A DNA stretch of 13,347 nt from RYN-433 sp036558265 (lineage in GTDB: Bacteria; Planctomycetota; Phycisphaerae; Tepidisphaerales; Tepidisphaeraceae). Position 1 is the stretch's first letter; every line of letters begins with the position of its first letter. Positions 6,463 to 13,347 of the stretch are shown here, piece by piece. The notes under the pieces were generated by a model. That model saw only the letters and a list, made by a program, of their open reading frames with translations. It was not told the DNA's origin and did no database searches. The stretch is taken from the NCBI GenBank assembly GCA_036558265.1, contig DATBFY010000631.1, positions 1 to 13,347 on the forward strand. Reading direction: 5' to 3'. A program made the translations under genes and the position numbers.

Positions 6463-7324
6463 CTTCATGATGTGGCACCATCGCCTCCGGCGGCGTCACG
6501 ACCGTGTTGTCGATCAGCCGCGTGACCCCCACCCGCGCCGCGATCGCCAGCAGTGTCGGACCGTCGATCCGTTCCACCGCCTTGAACGTCTCCGTGTCCA
6601 CCGCCGCCACGTAATCGATGCTCAGGTGCTGTTCGAGCATCACCTTCTGCATGGTCGCGATCAGGCGGTTGGTCTGGCGGACGCCGTCGCGGCTGAACTC
6701 CTTGTACGCCAGCATCAGCGCCCGGCTGATCGACAGCGCCCGCTGGCGGTCCTCGGGCGAGAGGTACATGTTGCGGCTGGACATCGCCAGGCCGTCCGGG
6801 TCCCGCAACGTCGGACAGGCGATCACGTCGATCGGCATGTCCAGCGCCTCCACCATCGCCTGGATGACCCGGAGCTGCTGGAAGTCCTTCTGTCCGAAGC
6901 ACGCGACGTTGGGCTGGACGATGTTGAACAGCTTGGCCACGATCTGGCAGACCCCTTTGAAGTGCCCGGGCCGGTGCTTGCCCTCGAGCACGCTCGACAG
7001 CCCCGGCACGTCCACCGTGATGTCCGCCACGCCGGGCGGGTACATCTCCTCGGCCGGCGGCATGAAAACGAAATCGACGCCGGCGTGCTCGCACTGTTCC
7101 AAATCCTGGTCGATCGGGCGGGGGTACTTGTTGTAATCCTCCTTGGGTCCGAACTGGGTCGGGTTGACGAAGATCGACACCGCGACCGTCGTCGCGTTGT
7201 TCTTCGCGTGGGCGATCAGCGACAGGTGACCGGCGTGCAGCGCGCCCATCGTGGGCACCAGGGCCAGGCGTCCGTGCCTCGCCCGCATGCGGCGGGCGTC
7301 GGCGATGGTCTTCACGAGTTCCAT
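6458..7324 (-). CDS. panC: Pantothenate synthetase
   Basis: A 288-residue cytosolic enzyme (E. coli PanC is 283) that joins D-pantoate and beta-alanine using ATP, giving pantothenate, AMP and pyrophosphate in the CoA pathway. It belongs to the nucleotidyltransferase fold with a HIGH-type signature: PTMGALHAGHLSL (residues 24-36). It also has SIFVNPTQF (50-58), GQKDFQQL (144-151) and the KMSKS-like MSSRN (181-185). All the main substrate-binding blocks of the family are present, so it should be active. AAGGGG precedes the ATG by six to seven bases. It is the last gene of a four-gene minus-strand run, 42 bp after the propeller gene. Its usual partners panB and panD are not in the window. Confidence 0.97.
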   Translation of the reverse strand: MELVKTIADARRMRARHGRLALVPTMGALHAGHLSLIAHAKNNATTVAVSIFVNPTQFGPKEDYNKYPRPIDQDLEQCEHAGVDFVFMPPAEEMYPPGVADITVDVPGLSSVLEGKHRPGHFKGVCQIVAKLFNIVQPNVACFGQKDFQQLRVIQAMVEALDMPIDVIACPTLRDPDGLAMSSRNMYLSPEDRQRALSISRALMLAYKEFSRDGVRQTNRLIATMQKVMLEQHLSIDYVAAVDTETFKAVERIDGPTLLAIAARVGVTRLIDNTVVTPPEAMVPHHEE

Positions 7325-7366
7325 GACCTGCCCCTTTTCAACGGATCAGCCCCGGATGTCAATCCG

Positions 7367-8905
7367 TCAGCCGCACCACAGGGCGAACAATCTCGCGTTC
7401 TTGAGCGAGACTCGCAGCACCATCGGCCTGGCGAGGTGCTCCCTCACGTCGGATTCCCAGATGACCGGGATGTCCAGGCCGTCCTGTGTGATCGGCTTGG
7501 ACTTGGCGATCGGGCGGCCGGCCGGATCGAGCAGCTCAACCAGGATCTGACCGAAGCGACAGACCGCGTTGATGTGGAGGGTCTGACCTTTGATCATCAA
7601 CGGCTTGGTTACGATCTGACCGCCATCGAACGAGGCTTCAAGTGCAACGAATCGATCGCGCGGGATCGACGCCATGCCGATTCCGGCCCGGTTGGGACCC
7701 TTGTCCGGACCGGAATACGGGCCATGCCGGTACGTGCGGCCGGCGTAATAGAAGCGCAGCTCGTCGCCGACTGCGATCGGGTCGTTGTTCGCCAGCGACT
7801 GGTTGAAACGATCCCAGCCGCCGACGCCGCCCAGCGGGATGAACGGCGTGCGGCGGTCCCCGACGCGCGTGAAGCGAACGCCGTCGCGGCTGACCGCAAG
7901 CTGCACGTCCAGCGTCGCGTCGTCCGGCGTGGCGTGGAAGACCTGCACCAGGCCGATGTAGATCCCTTCGTACGGGAAGACCTTGAGCGAGTAGATCTCG
8001 GTGCCGGGCGGGTCGTGGAGGTCCGCCGTCATGACCACCGGCGCCGTATCCGGCTTGGTGAAGTCCCACTTGAGGAAATCGGCGGACTCGACGCGCGCCA
8101 CCGCGCGGGCCGAGTGCCACTTGGCGAACCAGTCGTACTTCGACCACGCCGCCGCCACCTCGGGCGGCTCCTTGCGAGTGCGGCCGTAGAGGACGTAGCG
8201 CTGACGGGCCGGGTCGAACATCCAGTGCGTCGCCCCATCGCAGATCGCCTCGGTGGCCCAGGGGTCGGCGAGCGTCCAGTGGATCCCGTCGGGGCTGGTC
8301 GCCACGCCAAGGCCGCGCCGCTGGCCACGATGGAACGGGTCACCGCCCGGGCCGCTGTGGTTCCACTCGATGTCGAGGAAACCCATCTTGTAGCGGCGTG
8401 CCGGGTCGGGGTCGCGGTCGTCGCGGTGGACGCCAAACAGTTCGTAATAGTTCGGGAACGCGTCGGGACCGGCCCGAACGTTCCGTTTTTTCCAGAGCAG
8501 GTTGGTCTTGTGCCCGCCGACGCTCACGAGGTCCATCGCGGGCTTGGTCCAGCGGACGCCGTCGTCACTCTGCGCGTACGCGACGCCGGCTCCCGTCATG
8601 TACCACATGCGATACTGGCCGCCGTCGCGCAGTACCGACCCGTAAAGCAGGGCCATCGGGTCTTCCCACTCTTCGGTGGGCCAGAGGATCGGATTGGCGG
8701 GATGCTTGGTGACCGGGTTGATGCTCCGCGTCACGCCGGTCATTGAGGCGATCAGGTAATCGTCCAGGAAGAGTTGTCGCTTGGAATCGATCGCGATGGG
8801 CAACTCGGGCGCGGCGGCGGGCGAGACTTGATCCCCGAGTACGTGACCGGCGGCCAACGTGGCCAGCGAGCCGGCGAGAACCGAACGGCGCGTGGGACGG
8901 AGCAT
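7367..8905 (-). CDS. Tat-exported beta-propeller protein, GH32/GH43-like
   Basis: A 512-residue protein with GGAGG four bases before the ATG at 8905; the same frame is open up to 9406, but that extension lies inside the phosphatase gene. The N-terminus PTRRSVLAGSLATLAAGHVLG has a twin arginine (Arg6-Arg7) and a hydrophobic core, so Tat export is likely. The segment QLFLDDYLI (44-52) is typical of planctomycete glycosidase-like proteins. Blade-like repeats follow, such as DPMALLYGSVLRDGGQYRMW, GVAYAQSDDGVRWTKP and VATSPDGIHWTLADP: short 'S-x-D-G-x-x-W' turns as in five-bladed GH32/GH43/GH68 propellers. The last 100 residues look like a beta-sandwich. A carbohydrate-active or carbohydrate-binding role outside the cytoplasm is inferred; the catalytic acids cannot be picked with certainty. 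It lies 19 bp after the phosphatase gene and 42 bp before panC. Confidence 0.8.
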   Translation of the reverse strand: MLRPTRRSVLAGSLATLAAGHVLGDQVSPAAAPELPIAIDSKRQLFLDDYLIASMTGVTRSINPVTKHPANPILWPTEEWEDPMALLYGSVLRDGGQYRMWYMTGAGVAYAQSDDGVRWTKPAMDLVSVGGHKTNLLWKKRNVRAGPDAFPNYYELFGVHRDDRDPDPARRYKMGFLDIEWNHSGPGGDPFHRGQRRGLGVATSPDGIHWTLADPWATEAICDGATHWMFDPARQRYVLYGRTRKEPPEVAAAWSKYDWFAKWHSARAVARVESADFLKWDFTKPDTAPVVMTADLHDPPGTEIYSLKVFPYEGIYIGLVQVFHATPDDATLDVQLAVSRDGVRFTRVGDRRTPFIPLGGVGGWDRFNQSLANNDPIAVGDELRFYYAGRTYRHGPYSGPDKGPNRAGIGMASIPRDRFVALEASFDGGQIVTKPLMIKGQTLHINAVCRFGQILVELLDPAGRPIAKSKPITQDGLDIPVIWESDVREHLARPMVLRVSLKNARLFALWCG

Positions 8906-8924
8906 GGGTCCTCCAGAGCGCGTC

Positions 8925-9515
8925 TTAATCGGCGGCGTGATTCGTATCATTCCAGAACCGCATGACCGGCTCCTCGCGCGTGTGTTCGTAGCCCAGGCAG
9001 GACAGGGCGGCGGTATCCAGCGCGAACAGCCGACCCGCCGAAACGTCCAGGCCGAGCCACGTGGCCGCCAATGCCCGTAGAAAATGCCCGCTGGAAAAGA
9101 CCAGCGTGTTGCCTTCGTCGGCTCGAAGTTTGTGCACCACGCGCTGGGCGCGGGTACGGACATCAGCGACCGACTCCCCGCCGGGCGCGCCGTGCAGGAA
9201 GACGTTCCAACCCGGGCTGTCCTGCCGGATCTCGGCGGAGCGCAGGCCCTCGTATCGGCCGTAATCCCACTCGACCAGATCGGGATCGACCTCGGCCATC
9301 GTTCCGTACCCGGCAAGTTGGCAGGTGCGGAATGCCCGCTGCAAGGGACTCGTGACCACGCGCGAGAACGAGATCCCGCGCAGGCGCTGACTGAGGCGCG
9401 CGGCATTGCGCTCGCCGCGGGGCGTCAGCGGCAGGTCGGTGCGGCCGGTGTGTTGCCCGGTCAACGACCAGTCGGTCTCGCCGTGTCTGGCCAGATAGAT
9501 CAGCGGAAGTTGCAT
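8925..9515 (-). CDS. Histidine phosphatase family protein (phosphoglycerate mutase-like)
   Basis: A 196-residue cytosolic protein. The start at 9515 is an ATG with AAGGAG four bases upstream; a TTG directly before it (9518) is in frame but too close to that site. All histidine-phosphatase residues are present: RHGET with the phospho-accepting His11, Arg60 in TSPLQRA, the acid Glu82 in LVEWDYGRYEG, and the second His144 in SSGHFLRAL. The branch includes cofactor-dependent phosphoglycerate mutase-like and broad phosphatases (GpmB/PhoE/CobC types). Its length and the EWDYGRYEG block fit a small phosphatase better than a true glycolytic mutase, but the substrate is unknown. It lies 19 bp after phosphoglucomutase and 19 bp before the propeller gene, so co-transcription is likely and a sugar-phosphate substrate is a reasonable guess. 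Confidence 0.92.
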   Translation of the reverse strand: MQLPLIYLARHGETDWSLTGQHTGRTDLPLTPRGERNAARLSQRLRGISFSRVVTSPLQRAFRTCQLAGYGTMAEVDPDLVEWDYGRYEGLRSAEIRQDSPGWNVFLHGAPGGESVADVRTRAQRVVHKLRADEGNTLVFSSGHFLRALAATWLGLDVSAGRLFALDTAALSCLGYEHTREEPVMRFWNDTNHAAD

Positions 9516-9534
9516 CAAGCTCCTTGATTGGTCG

Positions 9535-11169
9535 TTACCGAAGCGCGTCGGAGACGATCTGTTTAGCCTCTTCGACGATCGCCTTCAGGTGCGGCTCGCC
9601 CTTGAAGCTCTCGGCGTAAATCTTGTAGATGTTCTCGGTGCCGCTGGGTCGGGCGGCGAACCAGCCGTTGGCGGTCGTGACCTTCAACCCGCCAATCGGG
9701 GCGTTGTTTCCCGGCGCGCGCGTGAGCTTGGCGACGATCGGCTCGCCCGCCATCTCCGTTGCCTTGACGTTCTCGGGGGAAAGCCGCTTGAGCTTCTCCT
9801 TCTGTTCCGGCGTCGCAGGGGCATCGATGCGGGTATAGACCGAACTGCCGAACTGCGCGGTCAGCTCCTGGTAGTGCAGACCCGGGTCCTTGCCGGTGAC
9901 GGCGGTAATTTCGGCGGCGAGCAGTGCCAGGAGCGGCCCGTCCTTGTCCGTCGTCCAGACCGTGCCGTTGTGCTTGAGGAAGCTCGCTCCCGCGCTTTCT
10001 TCACCGCCGAAGCAGGTTGAGCCGTCGTAGAGACCCGGCGCGAACCATTTGAACCCGACCGGCACCTCTGACAACCTTCGCCCGAGGCTGGCAACGACTC
10101 GGTCGATGAGGCTGCTGCTGACCAGCGTCTTGCCGACGGATGACGTTGTGGACCATTTCCGGTGGGTCAGGAGATATCGGATTGCAACCGCCAGGTAGTG
10201 GTTGGGGTTCATCAGCCCCGCGGAGGGGGTGACGATGCCGTGCCGATCCGCGTCGGGGTCGTTGCCGAACGCGACCTGGAACCGATCCTTCAGGCCCACC
10301 AGACCCGCCATCGCGTACGGGCTGGAGCAGTCCATCCGAATCTTGCCGTCGTGGTCGACCGTCATGAAGGAGAAGGTCGGATCGACGCGCGGATTTACGA
10401 TCTGTATGTCCAAGCCATACCGGTCGTTAATCGCGGGCCAGTAGTTCAAGGCTGCGCCCCCCAGGGGGTCTACGGCGAGCCGGAGCCTGGCGCCCTTAAT
10501 GGCGGCCATGTCTATAACGCTTTGCAGGTCATCGACATATGGCGCCACGAAGTCCTGGGCGCGGGTGGTCGGGGCTCGGAGGGCCTGTTCAAAGGGAGTC
10601 CGGCGGGTGGGACCGGGGTGCTTGAGGAGGTCATTGGCCCGCCGCTGCACGACATCGGTCACGTCCGTGTCCGCCGGCCCGCCGTTGGGGGGGTTGTACT
10701 TGAAGCCGCCGTCGGCAGGGGGGTTGTGGCTCGGGGTGATGATGATCCCGTCAGCGAGCCCTGCCGTGCGACCTCTGTTGTGGGTGAGGATGGCGTGGGA
10801 GATGGCGGGCGTGGGGGTGAAGCCGTCGTCCCGCTGGATCATGACGGTGACGCCGTTGCCCGCCAGCACTTCAAGGGCCGTCCGCTGCGCGGCGCCGGAG
10901 AGGGCATGGGTGTCCTTCCCCATCATGACCGGCCCGTCGATGCCGGCCGATTTGCGGTATTCGCAAATCGCCTGGGTGATCGCGGCGATGTGGAGGTCGG
11001 TGAAGGTCGAATCGAGGGACGTGCCGCGATGGCCGCTGGTGCCGAAGCTGACGAGCTGGGTCTTAGTCGAGACGTCGGGTTTGTTGTCGTAATAGGCGCG
11101 TTCGAGCGCGGCGACGTCGATCAGCAATTCCCTGGGCGCCGGCTTGCCTGCAAGGGGGGAGAGTGCCAT
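9535..11169 (-). CDS. pgm: Phosphoglucomutase (alpha-D-glucose phosphate-specific)
   Basis: A 544-residue cytosolic enzyme, close to the 546 of E. coli Pgm, which it resembles along the whole chain. It interconverts glucose 1-phosphate and glucose 6-phosphate, linking glycogen synthesis and breakdown to glycolysis. Landmarks in order: FGTSGHRG (42-49), the phosphoserine loop TPSHNPP with Ser147, the metal loop DPDADRHG, the sugar-binding GGEESAGASF and the phosphate-binding RPSGTE near the C-terminus. The start at 11169 (MALSPLAGKPA) aligns with the E. coli start. No ribosome binding site precedes it, which is odd next to its neighbours. An open extension up to 11490 is Arg/Pro-rich and unlike any protein, so it is rejected. 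It is the first gene of the four-gene minus-strand cluster. The debranching-type protein in the window is a metabolic neighbour. Confidence 0.96.
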   Translation of the reverse strand: MALSPLAGKPAPRELLIDVAALERAYYDNKPDVSTKTQLVSFGTSGHRGTSLDSTFTDLHIAAITQAICEYRKSAGIDGPVMMGKDTHALSGAAQRTALEVLAGNGVTVMIQRDDGFTPTPAISHAILTHNRGRTAGLADGIIITPSHNPPADGGFKYNPPNGGPADTDVTDVVQRRANDLLKHPGPTRRTPFEQALRAPTTRAQDFVAPYVDDLQSVIDMAAIKGARLRLAVDPLGGAALNYWPAINDRYGLDIQIVNPRVDPTFSFMTVDHDGKIRMDCSSPYAMAGLVGLKDRFQVAFGNDPDADRHGIVTPSAGLMNPNHYLAVAIRYLLTHRKWSTTSSVGKTLVSSSLIDRVVASLGRRLSEVPVGFKWFAPGLYDGSTCFGGEESAGASFLKHNGTVWTTDKDGPLLALLAAEITAVTGKDPGLHYQELTAQFGSSVYTRIDAPATPEQKEKLKRLSPENVKATEMAGEPIVAKLTRAPGNNAPIGGLKVTTANGWFAARPSGTENIYKIYAESFKGEPHLKAIVEEAKQIVSDALR

Positions 11170-11747
11170 GTCAGGAAATGTAGCGAGAGAGCGGCGGCGA
11201 TGCACACGGATTATTTGCGCGCGAGCACGGACGGGTGTGGCCGTGGATCGAGGCGACAACCGACGACGGATATGCGCGGATCGAGAAACCGCCGAGACGC
11301 CAAGCAGCAATGCAGTCAGGAAGGGGGAGGATTGGCGCGGGGCGACGCGCCGCGCGAAATCAAGAGAGGGGTCGCTTCTGGGTGAGGATTTGGGGAGATT
11401 GGCTGACGCTCCTGCGACGTGCGGCGTTTGCGCATTTTGCCCGGGAGGCGGGTCGGTTCGCCGCGGGCCTGGTCTGGCAAAATGCTCCAACGCCGTTGGT
11501 CACGAATGTGCCCGGCGGGGTCTCGCGGGGACGGCGAAGGTTAGATCGCGCGCCGGCCTGCGGGCCGAGTTCACCGCTGTCGCGGTGCCTACACCGTCCC
11601 GGAGTTCCCGCAACCGGGCCACCCCCGCCCGTCGGGAGGATTGGCGGAACGGAATGAGGGAACATCCGAGTCGGCCCGCGCGGGCGAGCGATGCGTTTCG
11701 AATCACCGGGATCCGGATGACGATGTCCCCCGGTCCGCCGCGATGGT
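11170..11747. other. 578-bp intergenic stretch without a convincing gene
   Basis: All open frames here translate into Arg/Pro/Gly-rich low-information sequence without recognisable domains, which is what GC-rich noncoding DNA gives. It separates the pgm cluster from the Cys/His-rich protein gene, both on the minus strand. It should hold the pgm promoter and the 3' end of the upstream transcript. The only clear structure is the inverted repeat at 11432-11485. A weaker pairing, ACCGGG (11705-11710) with CCCGGT (11729-11734), lies just past the stop of the Cys/His-rich gene but lacks a T-tract. Confidence 0.6.
11432..11485. repeat. 10-bp perfect inverted repeat upstream of pgm
   Basis: GCATTTTGCC (11432-11441) and GGCAAAATGC (11476-11485) are exact complements, and an inner pair GGCG (11447-11450)/CGCC (11459-11462) could extend a stem-loop. 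The arms are A/T-rich in GC-rich surroundings and their centres are 44 bp apart, about four helical turns. The element lies about 260 bp upstream of the pgm start. It could be a paired operator, a structured leader, or a transcription end for the upstream gene. No T-tract follows on either strand. Confidence 0.45.
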
Positions 11748-12047
11748 TTATCGTGCGACCGTTGTTGCCTCGTCAAAGCATAGTGGGCAGACCGGCGCGA
11801 CCTCATTCTTCCCCATTAGGCGATCCAAGCTGTCGTCGTCCTTCCAGATTGTGGGGTTTTCGGTGACGCCGATCTCCCGTGCACAACTCGGGCAGAGGTG
11901 GTGTGACCACGCCGGAGCACCGAGATACCACGCTTCGACGAAAAAGATCTCGGGAAGTGGCAGCCGCTCTTGCACCGCCTCGCGCAAATGCGGGCAGAGA
12001 AGTGGTGCGACATGACCACCGTGACGTTGGCAGATTACGAAGGCCAT
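11748..12047 (-). CDS. Small Cys/His-rich, probably zinc-binding protein
   Basis: A 99-residue protein of a family I do not recognise. The start is taken at the ATG at 12047; a TTG at 12050 directly before it, seven bases after GAGG, is equally possible. Two Cys pairs, CPSC (52-55) and CPLC (87-90), are spaced as in a zinc ribbon. An N-terminal cluster (Cys6, His9, His12, Cys18, His20 in the pattern C-x2-H-x2-H-x5-C-x-H) could form a second metal site. Between them lies a hydrophobic, aromatic stretch (EIFFVEAWYLG). There is no signal peptide or membrane segment. Composition and metal-ligand spacing argue for a real gene, in contrast to other frames here. It lies 65 bp after the CehA-like gene on the same strand. 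Function is unknown. Confidence 0.65.
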   Translation of the reverse strand: MAFVICQRHGGHVAPLLCPHLREAVQERLPLPEIFFVEAWYLGAPAWSHHLCPSCAREIGVTENPTIWKDDDSLDRLMGKNEVAPVCPLCFDEATTVAR

Positions 12048-12112
12048 CAACGCTCTACCTCGAGCACATCAAAGCATGCTCAGGCCGCTTCGGGTCGATG
12101 CAATTGTGGTGG

Positions 12113-13347
12113 TCAGTCCATGGGGGATTCGTTCACGATCGCGCGATAAACCTCGCGGGCGTGCTGGTAGGCGGTTTTGGCGTCGGCCATCTCCGCGGGG
12201 GCGTAGAAGCGCTCCTTCTGGCTCCAGCACTGATCGACGCCCTTGAGGCACCACTCGGCCGATCGCTTGCTGGCGCGGATCGGCTTGTCGTCTACGATGA
12301 CGAAGATCGGATTGGTGTGGCTCGACGGGTAGATGCGCATCGCCACCCAGGAGGAGCGGTCGAACTTCAAGCCGTCGAAACTGATGTCCTGCAGCGCTCC
12401 ATCGGCGGTGATCTGTTTCTCCGCAACCGGGTTGCCGTTGACGATGAGCTCCAGCTTCACGTCGCGCGTGCCGGCGATCCGCGCGCGTTCCACGTTCCAC
12501 GGGATCTGCTGGGCCCTGGGATCACTCGGCTGCTCGGGAAGGTACGCGGCCACCTTGGCGGTGACGCGATGCCCCTGTCCCGCCTGCGCCCCGGTCAGCC
12601 GAAGCTCGGAGCCATTCACGCCCATCGCCGCATCATCCAGCTTCATGTCGATCAGGTGGCTGTGCCCTTCGGAGACGTAGTTGCGTCCCTGCTGGACGCC
12701 CTCGCACCAGGCACCGTAGTCGAGCCGGCCGTCGAGCTTGACGTACGACCGACCCAGGCCCACGCGCTGCCCGGTGATGCACGGAAAATCGGTCTCGCCG
12801 CTGGCGCGAATGCGGAACCCGCAGTTGAGCACGTGATACCACATCGACAATTCGTTGGCCGGCTCGGTGTCCACGGTCGAGATGAAATCGGTCGAGGGCA
12901 CGAGCTTTCCATCCGGTCCCGGCACCTGGTGGGTGATGTCCACGATGAACTCGTTGGCGCCGATTCCGTTGTAATCGGGCACCAGGTACGAGGGGATCTT
13001 CCCGTCCTTATTGCGGATGCCGTTGCCGCTGTGCGCCGGGCCGCAGATCGCCCCCTGCGCCTTGGCCCACTTAAGCGTGTTGAGGCCGAGCGTCGGCCAG
13101 TGTTTATCCGAGTCGCCGCCGGGATACATCATGTCCTTGAGCCGCAGCAGCACGAGATGCCCGGCGCGGTGCGAACCGAAGCCGGACACTTCCACGTCAT
13201 AGCGCAGGATGTAGGGGTACTGGCTGACGACATCGTCCTTGCCTGTGAAGAACTGCTTCTGTAAATCGAAGCAGGGACCTCAGGTCAGGTTGCAGCCGAT
13301 CTTCAGATCCTCGCCCTCGACGTGCCGGATCATGTCCTTGGCGAACA
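12113..13347 (-). pseudogene. CehA/McbA-type metallohydrolase, C-terminal part, frame broken by TGA
   Basis: Reading the minus strand from the window edge, the frame encodes FAKDMIRHVEGEDLKIGCNL and Thr, then a TGA at 13282-13280. It continues in the same frame as GPCFDLQKQFF for 389 residues to a TGA at 12113. Both sides belong to one protein: they match without a gap a CehA/McbA-type metallohydrolase (PHP-like fold), with blocks YDVEVSGFGSH, GGDSDKHWPTLGLNTLKWAK, GPAHSGNG, GIGANEFIVDITH, SGETDFPCITG, VGLGRSYVKLDGRLDY and SAEWCLKGVDQCWSQKERF. I recall Trp (TGG) at the TGA position in relatives, so one G-to-A change explains it. TGA is the normal stop of six other genes here. No ribosome binding site or good start follows the TGA (only a GTG at 13195 inside a conserved block), so the distal part is unlikely to be a separate gene. 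The characterised relatives CehA and McbA hydrolyse carbaryl; the substrate here is unknown. The N-terminus lies outside the window. Confidence 0.75.
13253..13282 (-). other. In-frame TGA followed by a 7-bp stem-loop
   Basis: On the minus strand the TGA (13282-13280) is followed after five bases by CTGCTTC (13274-13268), an eight-base loop GATTTACA, and the exact complement GAAGCAG (13259-13253). A stem-loop shortly after a UGA is the layout of bacterial selenocysteine insertion elements and of some readthrough signals. The stem also simply encodes the family-like CFDLQKQ, so chance is a real possibility. Confidence 0.5.

Noticed and set aside
6467..8746. A 759-codon open frame on the plus strand opposite panC and the propeller gene
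   Set aside because: It runs antisense through two well-recognised genes and their junction, and has a His/Arg/Val-rich composition typical of antisense shadows.
8906..9406. N-terminal extension of the propeller protein
   Set aside because: It lies inside the histidine phosphatase gene in another frame; the Tat signal and a good ribosome binding site mark the start at 8905.
10162..11385. A 407-codon plus-strand frame opposite pgm
   Set aside because: It is antisense to a strongly conserved enzyme and has low-complexity Gly/Val/Arg composition.
11170..11490. N-terminal extension of phosphoglucomutase
   Set aside because: The extra 107 residues are Arg/Pro/Ser-rich with no similarity to the family, and the start at 11169 aligns with the E. 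coli enzyme.
11144..11866. Plus-strand 240-codon and other frames in the pgm upstream region
   Set aside because: They are Arg-rich with scattered Cys and Pro, with no domain, no ribosome binding site and overlap with better genes at both ends.
12113..13195. An independent gene starting at the GTG at 13195
   Set aside because: The GTG lies within the conserved RYDVEVSGFGSH block, there is no ribosome binding site, and family-like sequence continues upstream through and beyond the TGA.
11879..13264. A 461-codon plus-strand frame opposite the metallohydrolase and part of the Cys/His-rich gene
   Set aside because: No domain is recognisable, whereas the minus strand gives clear family blocks along its full length.
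1..13347. CRISPR arrays, tRNA or rRNA genes, transposases, attachment sites
   Set aside because: No regularly spaced direct repeats, no tRNA-like cloverleaf with a CCA end and no transposase or integrase motifs were seen on either strand.

Overview
The window reads as a chromosomal segment of a high-GC Planctomycetota bacterium, probably of the Phycisphaerae/Tepidisphaeraceae type. That placement is inferred from gene families, since there is no rRNA here. It rests on an extracellular CAP-domain protein that opens with a planctomycete LEPR-XLL-like export motif (LESLECRRLLSA), a CehA/McbA-type metallohydrolase of a planctomycete/verrucomicrobial style, and an orphan Tat-exported beta-propeller glycosidase-like protein of a kind abundant in that phylum. 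No rRNA, tRNA, CRISPR array, transposase or phage gene was seen.

Left part (1-3917): the first codons of an unidentified gene lie on the minus strand at the edge. A SYLF-domain lipoprotein (minus strand, with a good intrinsic terminator) and a DUF2959 coiled-coil lipoprotein (plus strand) are divergently transcribed from a shared 226-bp intergenic region. After a spacer with two diverged copies of a 20-nt hairpin unit comes a glycogen-debranching-enzyme-family protein (plus strand) in which several residues usual for the family's active site appear changed.

Middle part (3918-7324): a secreted CAP-domain protein (minus) and a DMT/EamA permease (plus) are divergent. The permease converges on panC, with a 9-bp gap in which one palindrome contains both stop codons.

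Right part (6458-11169, minus strand): four closely spaced genes look like one operon, in the order phosphoglucomutase, histidine phosphatase, Tat-exported propeller protein, pantothenate synthetase (gaps 19, 19 and 42 bp). Phosphoglucomutase and the debranching-type protein together point to glycogen/glucose-phosphate metabolism, and panC makes pantothenate for CoA. A 578-bp stretch without a convincing gene, holding a strong 10-bp inverted repeat, lies upstream of pgm.

Right edge (11748-13347, minus strand): a 99-residue Cys/His-rich protein of unrecognised family lies downstream of the C-terminal part of a CehA/McbA-type metallohydrolase. The reading frame of that metallohydrolase is interrupted by a single in-frame TGA (13280-13282), where I expect a Trp codon, and a perfect 7-bp stem-loop begins five bases after it. 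This is the most unusual feature of the window: a nonsense mutation or assembly error is the simplest reading, and recoding is the interesting alternative.
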